Shown piece by piece: positions 35,493 through 47,799 of a stretch of DNA of 64,000 nucleotides; the stretch's first letter is position 1; every line of letters starts with the position of its first letter. The notes beneath the pieces were generated by a model. The model saw only the letters and a list, made by a program, of their open reading frames with translations. It was not told the origin of the DNA and did no database searches. The position numbers and the translations under genes were made by a program. Source of the DNA: Heliopora coerulea (Eukaryota > Cnidaria > Anthozoa > Scleralcyonacea > Helioporidae); the NCBI GenBank assembly GCA_030142905.1, contig JASJOG010000449.1, forward strand, positions 100,945 through 164,944, given 5' to 3'.

Positions 35493-36690
35493 TATAATAT
35501 TCTAAGGAAAGGTGCCAATGTTTATGTATGTATGTACCTAATAAGATATCTACTTACTTCTATCTATAAGGTATATACTTACAAAGACTTACGGAGAACC
35601 AGACGAACTTGGCAGGCTGAACTTACTTTAACAGGCATCAATATGTTTCGGGGACAGACAGTGATCCATAAGGCGTACTCTAAACAAACAAAAAAACTTC
35701 AGCATTTGATGCATTGACCGCTGGATGACTGGACTGCGGTGGGACTCCAAAAGTGTTCCCAAACTGACAGTGTCAGTTAGGCTTAGATTTGGTACTTGGC
35801 GTTTAGACATCATCGGAGCAGGCTGCAAAACACATGTAAAGAGTCAAGAGAAGTCAGAAGGAAGAGGAGAGAGAGTGACGCTTTAGTGTGCAAACTAAAA
35901 GAAAGATACAGTCCCTTTAAGGGAATCGACGGAACTAACGAACTTGCGCCGTACAATTCAACGAGAATTGTGCGACAATACATGATGCGATATGAGGTTT
36001 GGCAAGGATTTTGTTGTAGATTCGAAGTATCACCTCCGTCTCGTCGCGTCTTTTCTATTAACTTGAATCTCGATTTTTAACATGATACTTTTCCTTGGAA
36101 TTTGTTTGGTATTTTACTTCTTGAAATTGTCGAATGAACGGAATCAGTACAATGTCGAATACAAGATACTCGAAGTAGACATAGTGTCTATCGGAATATA
36201 TAGAGAAATCGGAATAGACAGAGTGTCGCCTTCTGGTGATTCAGGTCGTTCGATTGCTTTTTGCGATAAATTGTCCCATCAATAACCTGAAAACATAATA
36301 TTGTTTACACATGGCGCAATGTCTGTCCAAACACGTACTCATCCGGCAAGTTGTTGAAGCATTGGCTTTTCAACGTTCTGTAACATTGCAGTTATCATGG
36401 CTTAACATCGATGATGGATCAACGGTATTGTTAATCACTGTTCCGACAGTATTTGCAAGTGATTGATGAAACAACTTTCTTCACCTTTTCTGGAACAGGG
36501 GACAACAGTTATGTTTAATGTCATAAGAAGCGAACCGCATACACTGTTATCGCAACACATCGAAACGCGCGGCTGAATGTTTCTCGCGCCTTGGCACTAT
36601 GACGCTAAACAATGCTGTCGTTTAAGATCATCAGAAGCGAAGAGTATGTATTTAAATTTTAGCTACATACTATTCGCCTCTGTAAAGGCC
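35493..36690. other. Spacer, no gene seen
   Basis: Short open frames only (up to 94 codons at 35796-36080). None has recognisable domains or splice context I can defend. Confidence 0.45.
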
Positions 36691-37320
36691 CATTTACACT
36701 GGAGATTTTTGATACAGTTTTCGTTTCAATTTCTTCTGAAATTTTTGTCGCGATAAAATTGCATCAGATTTTGGACTTTTGACACTTTGACTATATTGCG
36801 GTGACAAATTGCATTGAAATCGCACTGACAAATTGCATTGAAATCGCACTGAAATCATCGCTAGTTTACACGAGCGATTTTAAGCTGTACCGTGTACGCG
36901 ACAAAAATCGCAAAGGAAATCGCAACAAAAATTGCATCAAAAATCGCCTGCTTAAAGGACCGGACCGGAAAGGGTTAAGGGCTGTTTACACTTGCGATTT
37001 TGTGCCTTGCGATTGACATCTTGGAGTATGTGTTAAACTGACGAGAGTGACGAGGACAAACTACAGCGAATCATAAGAGGATATCTTGCTTCATAGGCTG
37101 AGTTTATTACATACACCAGGATGACAATCACAACGTGCGATTTTGTGCCTTGCGATTAACTTCTTGGAGTATGTGTTTAACTGACGACAGCGTCTAAAAC
37201 AAACTGCAGCGAATCCTAAGCGGAGATCTTGCTGCAAAGATTTTTGTGTTTACTGCATATACCAGGATGACAATCGCAACGTACAAAATCGTACGGGGAA
37301 ACGGACCTTAAGGGGGACCT
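36690..37320. repeat. Remnants of TIR-type repeat with a 138-bp tandem duplication
   Basis: GCCCATTTACACTGG at 36689 and TTTACACTTGCGATTTTG near 36986 resemble inverted ends of small elements rich in GCGATTTT words. From 36998 a unit starting GCGATTTTGTGCCTTGCGAT is repeated at 37136, so the period is about 138 bases and there are two copies. Confidence 0.6.
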
Positions 37321-37599
37321 TAAATCTGACCACCCTGATAATGTTGCGAAAAGCAACGAAAGGTTACTAATATTATTCATGAGATATTTCACTTTTGTCT
37401 TGTTTACTTTGCATTTCATTTAAAAGTCTTGAGCTGGGTTCTCATCTTTATATTACGTTTGTGGTAAGGTTTTGACGGAACCAGTCAGCCCGACTAACCC
37501 GCTTCATGTAAACAGTTTTCTGAAGGTTGTCTTCATTAGGATTTCGGCAATCGAGATACCAGGCGGAAATCGAAGTCTAGTAATAAAGATTACTGTCCA

Positions 37600-38425
37600 G
37601 CATATAATTTTGAAGAAGCCCATATCTGAAATAAACATATCAGGACACTTTGAAAGATACTTTAATGAGGAACTAAAGTTTCGTCACTCTACAAGCAACA
37701 TCATCAGAGTGTCTATTTACACGAAAACTTTCGGCTTAAATAACCTATACGATTACAAAAATAGAGGTGAGAAAAGGAGAGAATGATAAATGAGGTGTCA
37801 TAACAGGGATTAAGGTGGAGGAGAAAAGAAAAACAAACCAATTAAAATAACATGAGAGGAAATGACCTTACATTTACGTTGACAGGGATTTATTTTTGCG
37901 ATCAAAAAACTTTCTCGAATGAGAGTACCAAATTCTGAACGGCCACTAGCTAAAACTGAAAAATCATCGAAAGAAATCTCTTATGTGCTAAAATGCTGGA
38001 CAAAGAAGAGGGGTGAGAGATCACATTTAGCACATACAAGAGAAACTGGACACCCGATTTCTTTCGATGATTTTTCAGTTTTAGCTAGTGGCCGTTCAGA
38101 ATTAGATACTCTCATTCGAGAAAGTTTTTTGATCGCAAAAATAAATCCCTCTCTCAACATAAATATAAGGTCATTTCCTCTCATTTATTTTAATTGTTTG
38201 TTTTTCTTTTCTCCTCCACCTTAATCCCTGTTATGACACCTCATTTATCATTCTCTCCTTTACTCACCTCTATTTTTGTAATCGTGTAAGTTAAGCCGAA
38301 AATTTTCACGTAAATAGACACTCTGATGATGTTGTTTGTAAAGTGACGAAACGTTAGTTCCTCCTTAAGGTATCTTTCAAAGTATCCTGATATGTTTATT
38401 TGAGATATGGGCTTCTTCAAAATTA
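37600..38425. mobile_element. Penelope-derived palindrome with GIY-YIG domain fragments
   Basis: The left half (37600-37985) and right half (38045-38425) are inverted copies, from CATATCTGAAATAAACATAT at the left end to its inverse at the right. The plus frame around 38030-38160 reads as the end of a GIY-YIG endonuclease (HTRETGHPISFDDFSVLASG, then ELDTLIRESFLI), and the left half holds the same text on the minus strand. Both copies contain CTGATGATG...CGAAAC, similar to hammerhead cores found in this class. The reverse transcriptase part is absent. Confidence 0.78.
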
Positions 38426-40729
38426 TTTGCTGGGCAATAATCTTTATTACTAGGGTTGTCTTCAGTTCTGGTCATTCAAATAGCCGCTTCCCCTTATTAC
38501 GTCAGCTAATACAAATACCAGAATACTTTGCGGTTTTTCATTTTTATGCAAACAGTGAATTCCCAAAGCGAATGGAAAGACAATTTCTCTGATTAACATT
38601 GCAAACAAGATTTCGAAAGGCATTCTGGTAGTTGTATTCAGCACATGTATAAGGGCAACCGGCCGTTGAAACCATTCCAGAGCTTGAGAAACGAGGAGGA
38701 TCCCTTTCTCCTATAACTTCTTTCCAACATTTGATGTGAAATACATTTCAGGGAAAATGCACCAAACCCACTTCCTTCGCATCAAGGGAAGCACTTGAAC
38801 CCGTGAGCACTTCTCCTACGCATCTGGGCACAATTTTCGCCCTTTGTGCCGCGTTTAATTTCTCGCTTCCGGAATTAATGCAGTCAGAGTGGATGTTTTT
38901 TTCGGGTAAATTTCCAAGTGGTGAGATTAAAAGCATATGTAATCTAATTAAAACGTATTCCTTCTGAGAGTCATTGAATGCCCATTTGAAACCCTTGGCG
39001 GTCTACTTAGTGCCATTTTCTCTCCGTTTTATAGTTTTTAGCTCCCTTTTTATGGGGGCGACGTGTAATGAATTCAACTCAACATTTTAGGATAGCCGTC
39101 TTTGCCGAAATCGCTAAGGTGTGGCACGAATGGAGTACATGAGCGCGTGGCATCTGAAAAGAAGAGAAACGAGCCCGATGGGATATTAATTTGCTTGGCC
39201 AACGGTAAGAATCAATTGAAAAACGTGTGGCAGTTTTGTGTTGCCGTAAAAGTTTCAAGGACGACTTGAAGAGTGTGTGACAACTAGCAGCTTTCAGGTG
39301 CACTGCGTTGATAAGGTTGAAAGTCGAGCATGCGCATTCTTCGTCATCGGATCAACACAAATGATTCAGATAATTGACGACGGATGCGCGGATTACGTAG
39401 GCGTATGCGCATTACAGTTATCCATCAGCACACTAATTTTGCTCCGGAACACGTTCTCATGCAGTCTCGAAAGTTAATTAGTAATGTTACCACCAATTGG
39501 CTACAATATTTTTCGATTCTATGCCCGGATTAAAAATTATGTAGCTGCAAGAATCCATTTGGCTGCGATGCAAAGGCTGGACATTTTTCTCTTCGTTTTA
39601 TGTTAATGTTATGATACAACGACGCTTTTTCGTTTCAAAAGAAACATTCACTTCTCGGTTTTAACTCCATTCTTTAAAGGAGCATCATCTGGTGAACATT
39701 GTTTGGAACAGTGGTTCTTGAGCTTTTTTTAGATGGACGCAAACCTTGGCTGAGAAACGGTAGTGTAGAACGTTTTATTTTTATGGCGAGTGGAGTCAAC
39801 GAATGATTCAGATCACGAACGAACAGATTATAAACGGCGCATTGATCTTAAACATAAACGCTCTGATTTTTTTTTTTTCCCCGAATGATGGCGCAGTGTC
39901 AACCATCACATGGTTTAATGATCCTTTCGGAAAATGTGCAGATGTTAGAAATTCGGTTCCTCGTTCAATGATTTTCCTATGGAACCATGAGAATCGTTTT
40001 TGTTAGCTTTTAACGAAACATTCTATTCTCGGTTTAGACTCTTTTCTTCGAAACGACAATCTTTTGACGAGTTTTCTGGAGTACCACAACGTGTCATTTG
40101 CCTTGCACTTCTGTTGCGTTGCGGTTATGGCGGGAAGAATTAACATAAATTAACCAATTATTCTGGTTGATGGTTGATGCACAGTTTATCCCATTATTCG
40201 CGATCTTCATGGCCGAATGTGTCATTTTTCATCACCGTGAGGTAGTTGGATAAGTCGCTGAAATCGTTAGTTGTCATTTGTCATCAAGTGAAACACATGA
40301 ATATCTACTGTCACGTTCCGAACTTTTCACTGAGTTTCCAGAATAATGACGCTTCGTAATTGAGATTTCCTGGACAAACAAAATTATCAAAACTGGTTCC
40401 ATTTGTTACCCGGTGTTGCTGACACATATTGCAATCGTTACTAGAATGTCTGAGCCACTTCAAGTATACGTGGACTCGATTTAGGCTCATCGGAGATGGA
40501 TCCAAGATCGCATGAACATCAGATGATCTATTTTTTGCCTTTTTTCAAAAATTGTTTATACACAAAGATTTCAGCATCAATCAATCAATCATTCCCAATT
40601 AAATACAGCGTCACTTCATTAACAAATGCTCTTCCAATGAGCTGTGTAGGCGTGTACCAGTATTACATACTAATCTAACTGATACAACATTTCCGTACTT
40701 AAATAATTTTTTCCTTCATTTTTAACCGA
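38426..40729. other. Spacer with a faint tandem duplication
   Basis: No gene recognised. The text GAAACATTC followed by TTCTCGGTTT and CTCTTTTCTT-like words occurs near 39645 and again near 40015, suggesting an old duplication about 370 bases apart. Other open frames are short. Confidence 0.45.
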
Positions 40730-40794
40730 AGGTTTAACTACAAAAAATTTTAAAAGGTCTTAAATCTATTTGAATTTTTGCATCTCATCGACAG

Positions 40795-41525
40795 ACTGAA
40801 TTTATGTTGATTAGTTCTAAACCAATGATAAAAAGTATTTCAAATCAACAACCAAACATTGTGATAGAAAATAACGCAATAAAACAAGTTTGTGGATCTA
40901 AGTCTCTTGGTCTAACCCTAGATCAGCACTTGTTGTGGAACTAAAATACTGACAATATTTGTAAAAAGATTATTTCAGGGATATCGGCCCTTCGTCGGGC
41001 AAAAGATTTTGTTCAAGCAGAAACTCTGATTTCTATTTATAACGCTCTCATTCATCCCTACTTTACCTATTGCTGTTAAGTTTGGGACGTTTTGGGGGAG
41101 ACACAATCCAAACGCTTACAAAATCTCCAAAATAGAGCAGCTCGAATCATTGCAAATATGAGCAATGCTATTGACCAAGAAATTGCTTTAAGTGCTTTAA
41201 AATGGGAACCACTTAGAATTCAAAGACCAAAAAGTAAAGCAAAACACACGTTTAAATTACTTAACAACATGGGTCCAACATCGCTTACTGATTAAATTTA
41301 CTTTCAAAAGTGAATCGACAGACTATGAACTTCGTGGTATTAAAAGAACACTTTGCCTACCTCAGCCACGTACCAATAGGATGAAGAAAAAGCTTTGCAT
41401 TTAATGGACCACAAGTTTGGAACTCATTACCAAACGAACTTAAAGAAATAAATTCTCTCAAGACCTTTCTAAATAAAATCGCTTCCCACATTCTCAAAAC
41501 AAATACGGACGTCATTTAATAGTTA
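40795..41525 (+). mobile_element. LINE 3' fragment (end of reverse transcriptase ORF)
   Basis: The plus frame reads SISNQQPNIVIE, then KSLGLTLDQHLLWN, ISGISALRRAKDFV, IYNALIHPYFTYCC, KRLQNLQNRAARII and finally FNGPQVWNSLPNELKEINS. This is the standard C-terminal region of jockey/CR1-type non-LTR elements. Stops and one frame change make it dead. Confidence 0.85.
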
Positions 41526-41624
41526 ATGGTCGCTCATACTCTGCTATACTTCACGTAATGTTCTTTATAGTATGTATTTTAAAATGTAAATAGTATAGTC
41601 TACATCTTATAATTTTGTTATAAT

Positions 41625-41955
41625 TATATATACGAAAACTCTGACTGCCCCAGCCGGGAATCGAACCCAAGGTCTCCGAATCTACGTATCGGTGCTCTGA
41701 CCACTGAGCTACTGAGACACAGCTGGGACAGTCAAAAATTTTCATATATACTGAATTGGCCACGATTTTCAATTCTCTAACCGGAAGACATCTCATCTTC
41801 ACAACGTAGAATGGTGGCCAATTCAGTATATATGAAAATTTCTGACTGTCCTAGCCGTGTCTCAGTAGCTCAGAGGTCAGAGCACCGATACGTAGATTCG
41901 GAGACCTTGGGTTCGATTCCCGGCTGGGGCAGTCAGAGTTTTCGTATGTACAATT
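41625..41955. repeat. Fold-back element with a tRNA-Tyr-like unit in each arm
   Basis: Arms of about 135 bases are inverted around a 70-base centre. The plus-strand unit at about 41863-41933 folds as a good cloverleaf: acceptor GTCTCAG with CTGGGGC (wobble pairs), D-arm GCTC/GAGC, anticodon loop ACGTAGA (anticodon GTA if position 33 is C) and T-arm TTGGGTTCGATTCCCGG. Position 33 should be U, and the unit lies inside a palindrome, so I treat it as tRNA-derived repeat. The left arm (about 41648-41718, minus) is nearly identical. Confidence 0.85.
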
Positions 41956-43185
41956 ATGATTGTATCAAAATCCTCTCTTCATATAAATTTTGTTATTGTT
42001 CACGCCACATGTGGAAATCAACTTATGTTGACAATGGTTAGCGTGTTAAAATAAAGATCATCATCAGACCATTCCAGAGGACCGCCTCCTGACGATTTGT
42101 TTAAAGTCTTTTTTTTTTTTATCCCACTATTTCCTAAACCTTGTTAGGAAAGTCATTTACATAAAAGGAAAACATTCGTACAATTGATTATAAAGAGGAA
42201 TGTATGCCCGCGTCATTCCGTTTTGGATATTTTTTCGCTGTTTAACGTGATTTAACGACAGCTCGTCTCATACGTTGTCATCATTCCTCCTTACAATCCA
42301 CGTGGCTTTAAGTATAGTCCACGTCATGCACGTTACTTGTATACAGCTCATTTATTTGCACTAATGTAGTATCGAAACTTACCACTTTTTTCGTGAAATT
42401 AGCAAACTTAGTCGCGTTTACTAGTGATCTTAAATGTGCTTGCATGAAGAAATCGTGGACAAAAAGCGATTTACATGTTAGCCGCAGCGACCGTTTAACT
42501 AAAATTGAAAAAGCGGAAAGTAAGCGATAAGTTTACCGGCCCGTAAGCTCTGATCCAGCTAACCTGATTCCCTGAGGGACCTTGAAAAGCCACGGGAACC
42601 AAGAAAGGAGCTGGGTTTGTCCACGGGGCAAAACAGGAAAAGGAATGTAATGGAACAGCACCGCTTTATACAGGCTGTCCAAAATTGCCGTAACGAAACG
42701 TGCGTTACCAGCGCGTTAGCGCAAACTTAGTTTATTGCAACGATTTTTCATCAACCAATATACATTTCCCAAAGTACTATCTGAATTTTGTTTGTCAGAC
42801 TGTGAAAATAATAAAATGTTTTTACCTTGGTTATTTGGCCACTTCACCTATAACTAATCCATTTATTAAGCTGTTGAATAACAAAATTAAACACTCCTAC
42901 GTCTCAACCTTGATGTGATAATTTTCTATATTAAAACTCCTGTTGTCAATCATTACCCCTATATGTCTGCGGTAACAGTGGGGTAAGCACGTTTACCTAA
43001 ATACTGATCTGCGTGAACGAAACTTCGTTTACGCCAACATGATCTGGCGGTAGTGAAACTTCGTTGCTGCCGAGTTTAATTTTGAAAATCCCGTTAATAT
43101 ATGTTGGTAGTCACTGCGACGTCAGAATGCCAGTAATTAATACACTTAGCCATTTAAGAGGTTTTCCTTCATCAAAGGATTAACG
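41956..43185. other. Spacer, no gene seen
   Basis: AT-rich. The start (to about 42060, ending in AATAAAGATCATCATCAG) may be the tail of the fold-back insertion. Nothing else recognised. Confidence 0.45.
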
Positions 43186-43710
43186 ATGGTAAAGACATCA
43201 CATGACGTTACAGCTGGCTATTTTCAATTTCTTGTTCAATTTTCAGGATACATGCACTGATTGCATTAAAACATATAAAAGAGGTTGTCTTTCAACTGAG
43301 GATAAACCATTCTATTAACTAGGGATAAACGTTACGAAGTGCTCAGACATCATACGGTATTGAAGTGCACTATTTTTAGTTTCTTGTTAATCATTGGAAT
43401 GAATTCATATGATTTCGTTGTACAACAAAAGGCTAAAAAAGGTTCTTAGTCAAAAGATTAATGAATTTACAGATGTTACGTGATGTTACAGTTGGCTAAT
43501 TTGAATTTCTGGTTCAACTTTCAGGACACAGGCTCTCCATGCATTAAGACAAATAAGGTGCCCTTCTTGAGCGCAGTTTAGGAAGGCTCAGACTTCACAT
43601 GATATCGAAGTACCTACTGTCTCATTTCTTGTGCACTTTCAGAATGCGTCCACTTAATGTCTCGTCATACAAAAGAGATTGTCCTTATTTATTTAATCAT
43701 CTCTTAACAT
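43186..43710. repeat. Decayed tandem repeat, four copies of about 120-150 bp
   Basis: Copies start near 43190, 43338, 43466 and 43586. Each shows a CAGA(C/T)(A/T)T...ATG/ACG...TTC motif followed by TTTC(A/T)(A/T)TTTCTTGTTCAATTTTCAGGA or a variant, then a TGCATTAA-like word and AAAAGAGGTTGTC-like text. Divergence is high, so this is an old array. Confidence 0.55.
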
Positions 43711-46264
43711 GGTAGCTTTGTCAAGCTCAGAAGAATCTAAACTAAAAATGGTTGTTTTTCACAAGGCCGTGTATAACTGTTATAAATAGTTAGAAAAAAC
43801 ATAAATATATTGTTCAGGAACCCACACTTATTACTACTCTAATCTATATAAGGTAAACATAAGTGATCATAAGTGATAAATTGTAATAATTTAAAGGAAT
43901 TCCTCGGCACCTAGGAAAGCCCGAAAAATCCGTCTTGAAATATGTGAAGTGACGAAATTGCGGACGCCTTAGTCTGGCTGCACGTTAGCATCTGGTTGGT
44001 GTGAAAACTAGACAACACTGATAGGGAAAAAAAAAAAAGCCGATAGTCGAAAAGAAGCTTCTTCACATTTTGGAAAATTTCCAAAGGGTGACACGCTTGG
44101 TGCCTTTACCCAACTGTGCCCTTACCCACCTTCAATGGTGCCTATGATGTATTCGATTAGATAAACACATACTTTTAACTAGCCTTTCCAAGTTTTTGAA
44201 AACTGCCCATTCCAGACCTCAGCGTTGGTCGGTCTTGGTTGCTGAGGATTTGTTAAACCATAATGAAGCAGTTTGTCAGCGCTCCACTTCAACTTGTCAG
44301 AACTTTAGAGAGGCTTTGTTGCCAGGTAATGTAGTATCTCGAGCAATGAGGCAACTGCTCTGTGGAATAGTTACAAGGTACGTAAATTTCCCGATTTCTT
44401 ATCTCCATTGAGAAATCGAATGCGCGGTTTTTTTAATTGTAATCCAGCAACAGCAGAAACTGCCCTGATCTATTTTAATGGGCCGGGAAGTCATCCACGA
44501 TCACTGTATCGGTTTTCGTACGGTTTGGTAAACAGATTCATTTCAACACATCAAAGCGTGCTGCTTTCTTGTATTTTATTAGCCTACGTGAATCGCAGAA
44601 AGCATGGAGCGATTTGGTGCCCCCAGAGTGTGCAAGATATGTATCGTACGAATGCGACTAAAGAGGTAAATTTACGCCACAAAGTAAAGAGTGGAGACAA
44701 AATTTAACAAAACTGCGTAGAAATCGATCATGTTTATCGACCAACCGGGGATTAGCACGTCCTCACTTGTGTTGTAAATTTTAATAGGCATTTTCTGATT
44801 AACAAAAAAAATCTTGGTGAGCAAAAGTTTTGGGTATACGAATAATTACCTTAATCAGCCATCCTGTCTTCAAATCCAGTATGATCTTTGCGGTTAGAAT
44901 GAGCTGTGGTCTGCGCGGGCTGTTCAGTCTTCTCTAGTGAGGAAGAGTAGAATAAACCGCTGGGTATTCGATTTCACTGGTTATCGTTTCATCGCCGTCA
45001 AGAAATCTCAATGACGGCAACCTATTAGGATCCATGACGAGAGGAAGAAGGTAACTCAAGACCCGCTGTTTGATAACAGGAAGCCGACGTAGATAAATCG
45101 GCCTAACAGCTGGCGAGTAAATCTTCGAGTGACGAGAAGTTTCGTTCCAAATTCAACCACCCCACGAACTCTTCGTTTCTAGAACTTATCGAGTGTTGAA
45201 GGTTGGCACTGTCAATGCGCTTTATGCTATGGTTCGTCATTACAAGGGTAAAGAACCTCCAACTCAGCTGAAAAACCACGTTCATATTCATAATGAACTC
45301 GCAGCTGGTAGTAACATTTATGTTTGCACTTCATTGTGATTACGGACTGCCTGTTAAGATAACAAATAGGAAACAAATTGTTTCAAAATCGCAATTAGGA
45401 TTTCAAAAGTAGCGAGTGGGCGCATTCCAGCTGTGATTTTTGACCTATTTTTGAGGTTGGTGGTCAATGCTACGATTTTGAAGCCAGCACGTTTATAGCA
45501 TACAAACCTTCGCTAAAAATAGTCAATAGTCGGGACTCATCAATTTGTTTGTGTAATATCTTCGTTGAGAAGTCGTTCGGGGAAAACTACTCCGTTTTAA
45601 TATCTTTTGTGCGGTGATGGTTCATAGTCATACCCCCCTTCGATTCTTCGATGTTTCCGCTGAAATTTTCATGGATATTTCTGTGGGGTTGTTAATCACT
45701 TGCAAACAGTCGCGAACAGTTCACGACAGCTTGATCCCCAAACCGTTTGCGATGACACGCAAAAACTGTTTGCGATGACACAGTCTGTTTGCGATGACAC
45801 AACCTGTTTATAATCATATTTTGTACCGTCGTTCTCTTACAGTGGCAACACGCGGCAGAGTAAACAAGGCCAGGCAGAGCCAGTTCTCTCTTCACGCATT
45901 GCTTGGGATCTTCGAGGGCCAACACCTTCCTGAACATAGCGTGGCAGAAGGTTGTGTCGGAGGGAGGAGTCATCCTTGGGCTTAGGCCCTCAGGGCAGCC
46001 TAACAGTGAAACGGAAAACAAAGGCGTGAAGAAACTTTCCGCTTTCGTAGTTTTTGTCTTGCAGGTTGACCACCATGTAAGCTCTTCCAGAGCCCAAGAA
46101 TGACCTTCTCCTCCTGCACACAATTTGTCCTTGCTTTGGCTCTTGCGCAAACACAGCGAGCAGTTTTTGACGTTTTGGTCGTAGACTGTTTGCGATGGCT
46201 CGCTAAATACTCACGACTATATGAAAATAACCGATATTGGGGTGATCAGAATATTGCCAATTTA
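43711..46264. other. Spacer, no supportable gene
   Basis: Contains open frames at 44408-44707 (99 codons, plus) and 46150-45692 (152 codons, minus). Neither matches a family I know. The latter covers three copies of GTTTGCGATGACAC at 45747-45800, so it overlaps a short repeat. Confidence 0.45.
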
Positions 46265-47118
46265 ACGGCCTGTTCAGACTCGGTGCCCAGTTGCGGTGCC
46301 CAGGCACGAGCACAAACTGTAAGAATGTTCCGACTTGGTCTCACCCGGTATAGCGATTTCAGGTTTGAGATCGTCATCGTACAGAAATCGTACACTCGCC
46401 TGGAGTTTATCCTCGAAACAGCGCTAAAGTGGCGATATAAATCTTTAATAACATGAGGGAACTGTCAGTTTCTTTCTGCAATATAATTATCTTACGTATT
46501 AATTCTGTACAGAGCTATTTTTTTTTCCAATATTCCAGAAATCTGCCGAAACATTTCGATTAAAGGCGGACTTCCACTTGCGGCAAAATGTCGCGCGCGC
46601 GACATTTTGCACCTTTACAGTCCATATACAGTCCATATACAGTCCGCCTTTACAGTCCGCCTTTACAGTCCGCCTTTACAGTCCGCCTTTACAGTCCGCC
46701 TTTACAGTCCGCCTTTACAGTCCGCCTTTACAGTCCGCCTTTACAGTCCGCCTTTACAGTCCGCCTTTACAGTCCGCCTTTACAGTCCGCCTTTACAGTC
46801 CGCCTTTACAGTCCGCCTTTACAGTCCGCCTTTACAGTCCGCCTTTACAGTCCGCCTTTACAGTCCATATTCCTTTTTTATTGAAAGGCGCAAACATAAT
46901 TGTCAAATCTGCCGGTAAACACGCGGTAAAACAACGAGCTCTGGCAAAATCGTGTTCACACTGGTGCCATAGTGCTCAAGTGCAAGATTTTTGAAGCACT
47001 GACCGTGTTAACTGAGGTACTGATGCCCAGATTATCGTTCGGGCACCACGGAAATGTTGTGTCCACATTGGTGCCCGTGCTGAGGCACCGTACCCGGGCA
47101 CCCAATTGAACAGGCCGT
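46265..47118. mobile_element. TIR element (about 850 bp) containing a 13-bp minisatellite
   Basis: Ends ACGGCCTGTTCA and TGAACAGGCCGT are inverted repeats, and similarity continues inward for about 60 bases (GGTGCCC, CGGTGCC, CACGAGCAC-like words). No transposase is encoded. The internal half contains the tandem array. A related left end lies at 30297. Confidence 0.75.
46640..46870. repeat. 13-bp minisatellite, about 17 near-identical copies
   Basis: Unit CAGTCCGCCTTTA, almost without variation, opened by two CAGTCCATATA variants and closed by CAGTCCATATTCC. Its near-identity suggests recent expansion. The 98-138-codon open frames over it are artefacts. Confidence 0.97.
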
Positions 47119-47799
47119 AAGAGGCAAATAAATATGGAAACAGCCATAGAGTTGGTTATACGTGTATAATGGTATATAGAGCATCTGGAAGACAACAAGG
47201 AGGTACCTTTTAATACCAAAAATCTACCGGAAAGGGGGTTTGTCGCACTTGACTGACCTTTCTCTCGTGTGTTGATCTGAAGGCTCGTACGTACGTTGAC
47301 CGTGAATAATCGTGGTTTAGTAAATGAACATTTTCATACGAGCCAATTAGCCGAGAAGGAGGGAAGAGATCAAGAAAGAGCAATGAGGTGGAATGAGCTG
47401 TTCCTCAGAACATAAGCGTACGGGATCGATTTCAACTGGAGGGGCTGAGGCGAGTCGCCCGAATTTTCAAAATGAACCAACCACTAAGCCATGCCTTCAC
47501 CTAAACTGCGCTTATTATATATTTTACGCAATACTAAAATGACATCGAAATAGGTACAAAACAATATCAACTGACAATACGTTGTCTAAAAGTGCTGATC
47601 TTTTCCTCTCAGGTCCCAGGTTATGAGAAGATAAAGATTTCTGCTCGAAAAAATTGACGATGCCCGAATCTAAGAGGGGCTGCAGCCTCCTCTGACTCGT
47701 ACGCCTATGCCTCAGAATATCACTGACCACGTACTCAAATTTTTGGTGAACAATCTTCTGAATAATATCTTTTCTCTAAATATCGTGTTTCATGAAATT
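47119..47799. other. Spacer, no gene seen
   Basis: No coding or repeat signal that I can defend. Confidence 0.4.

Noticed and set aside
45692..46150. 152-codon minus frame in the spacer
   Set aside because: Not similar to any family I know; it overlaps repeated GTTTGCGATGACAC words and borders a transposable element, so it is probably chance or repeat-derived.
46578..46994. Open frames of 98-138 codons with LYSPPLQSAFTVR-type repeats
   Set aside because: Products of the 13-bp minisatellite, which shows the same peptide in all three frames.
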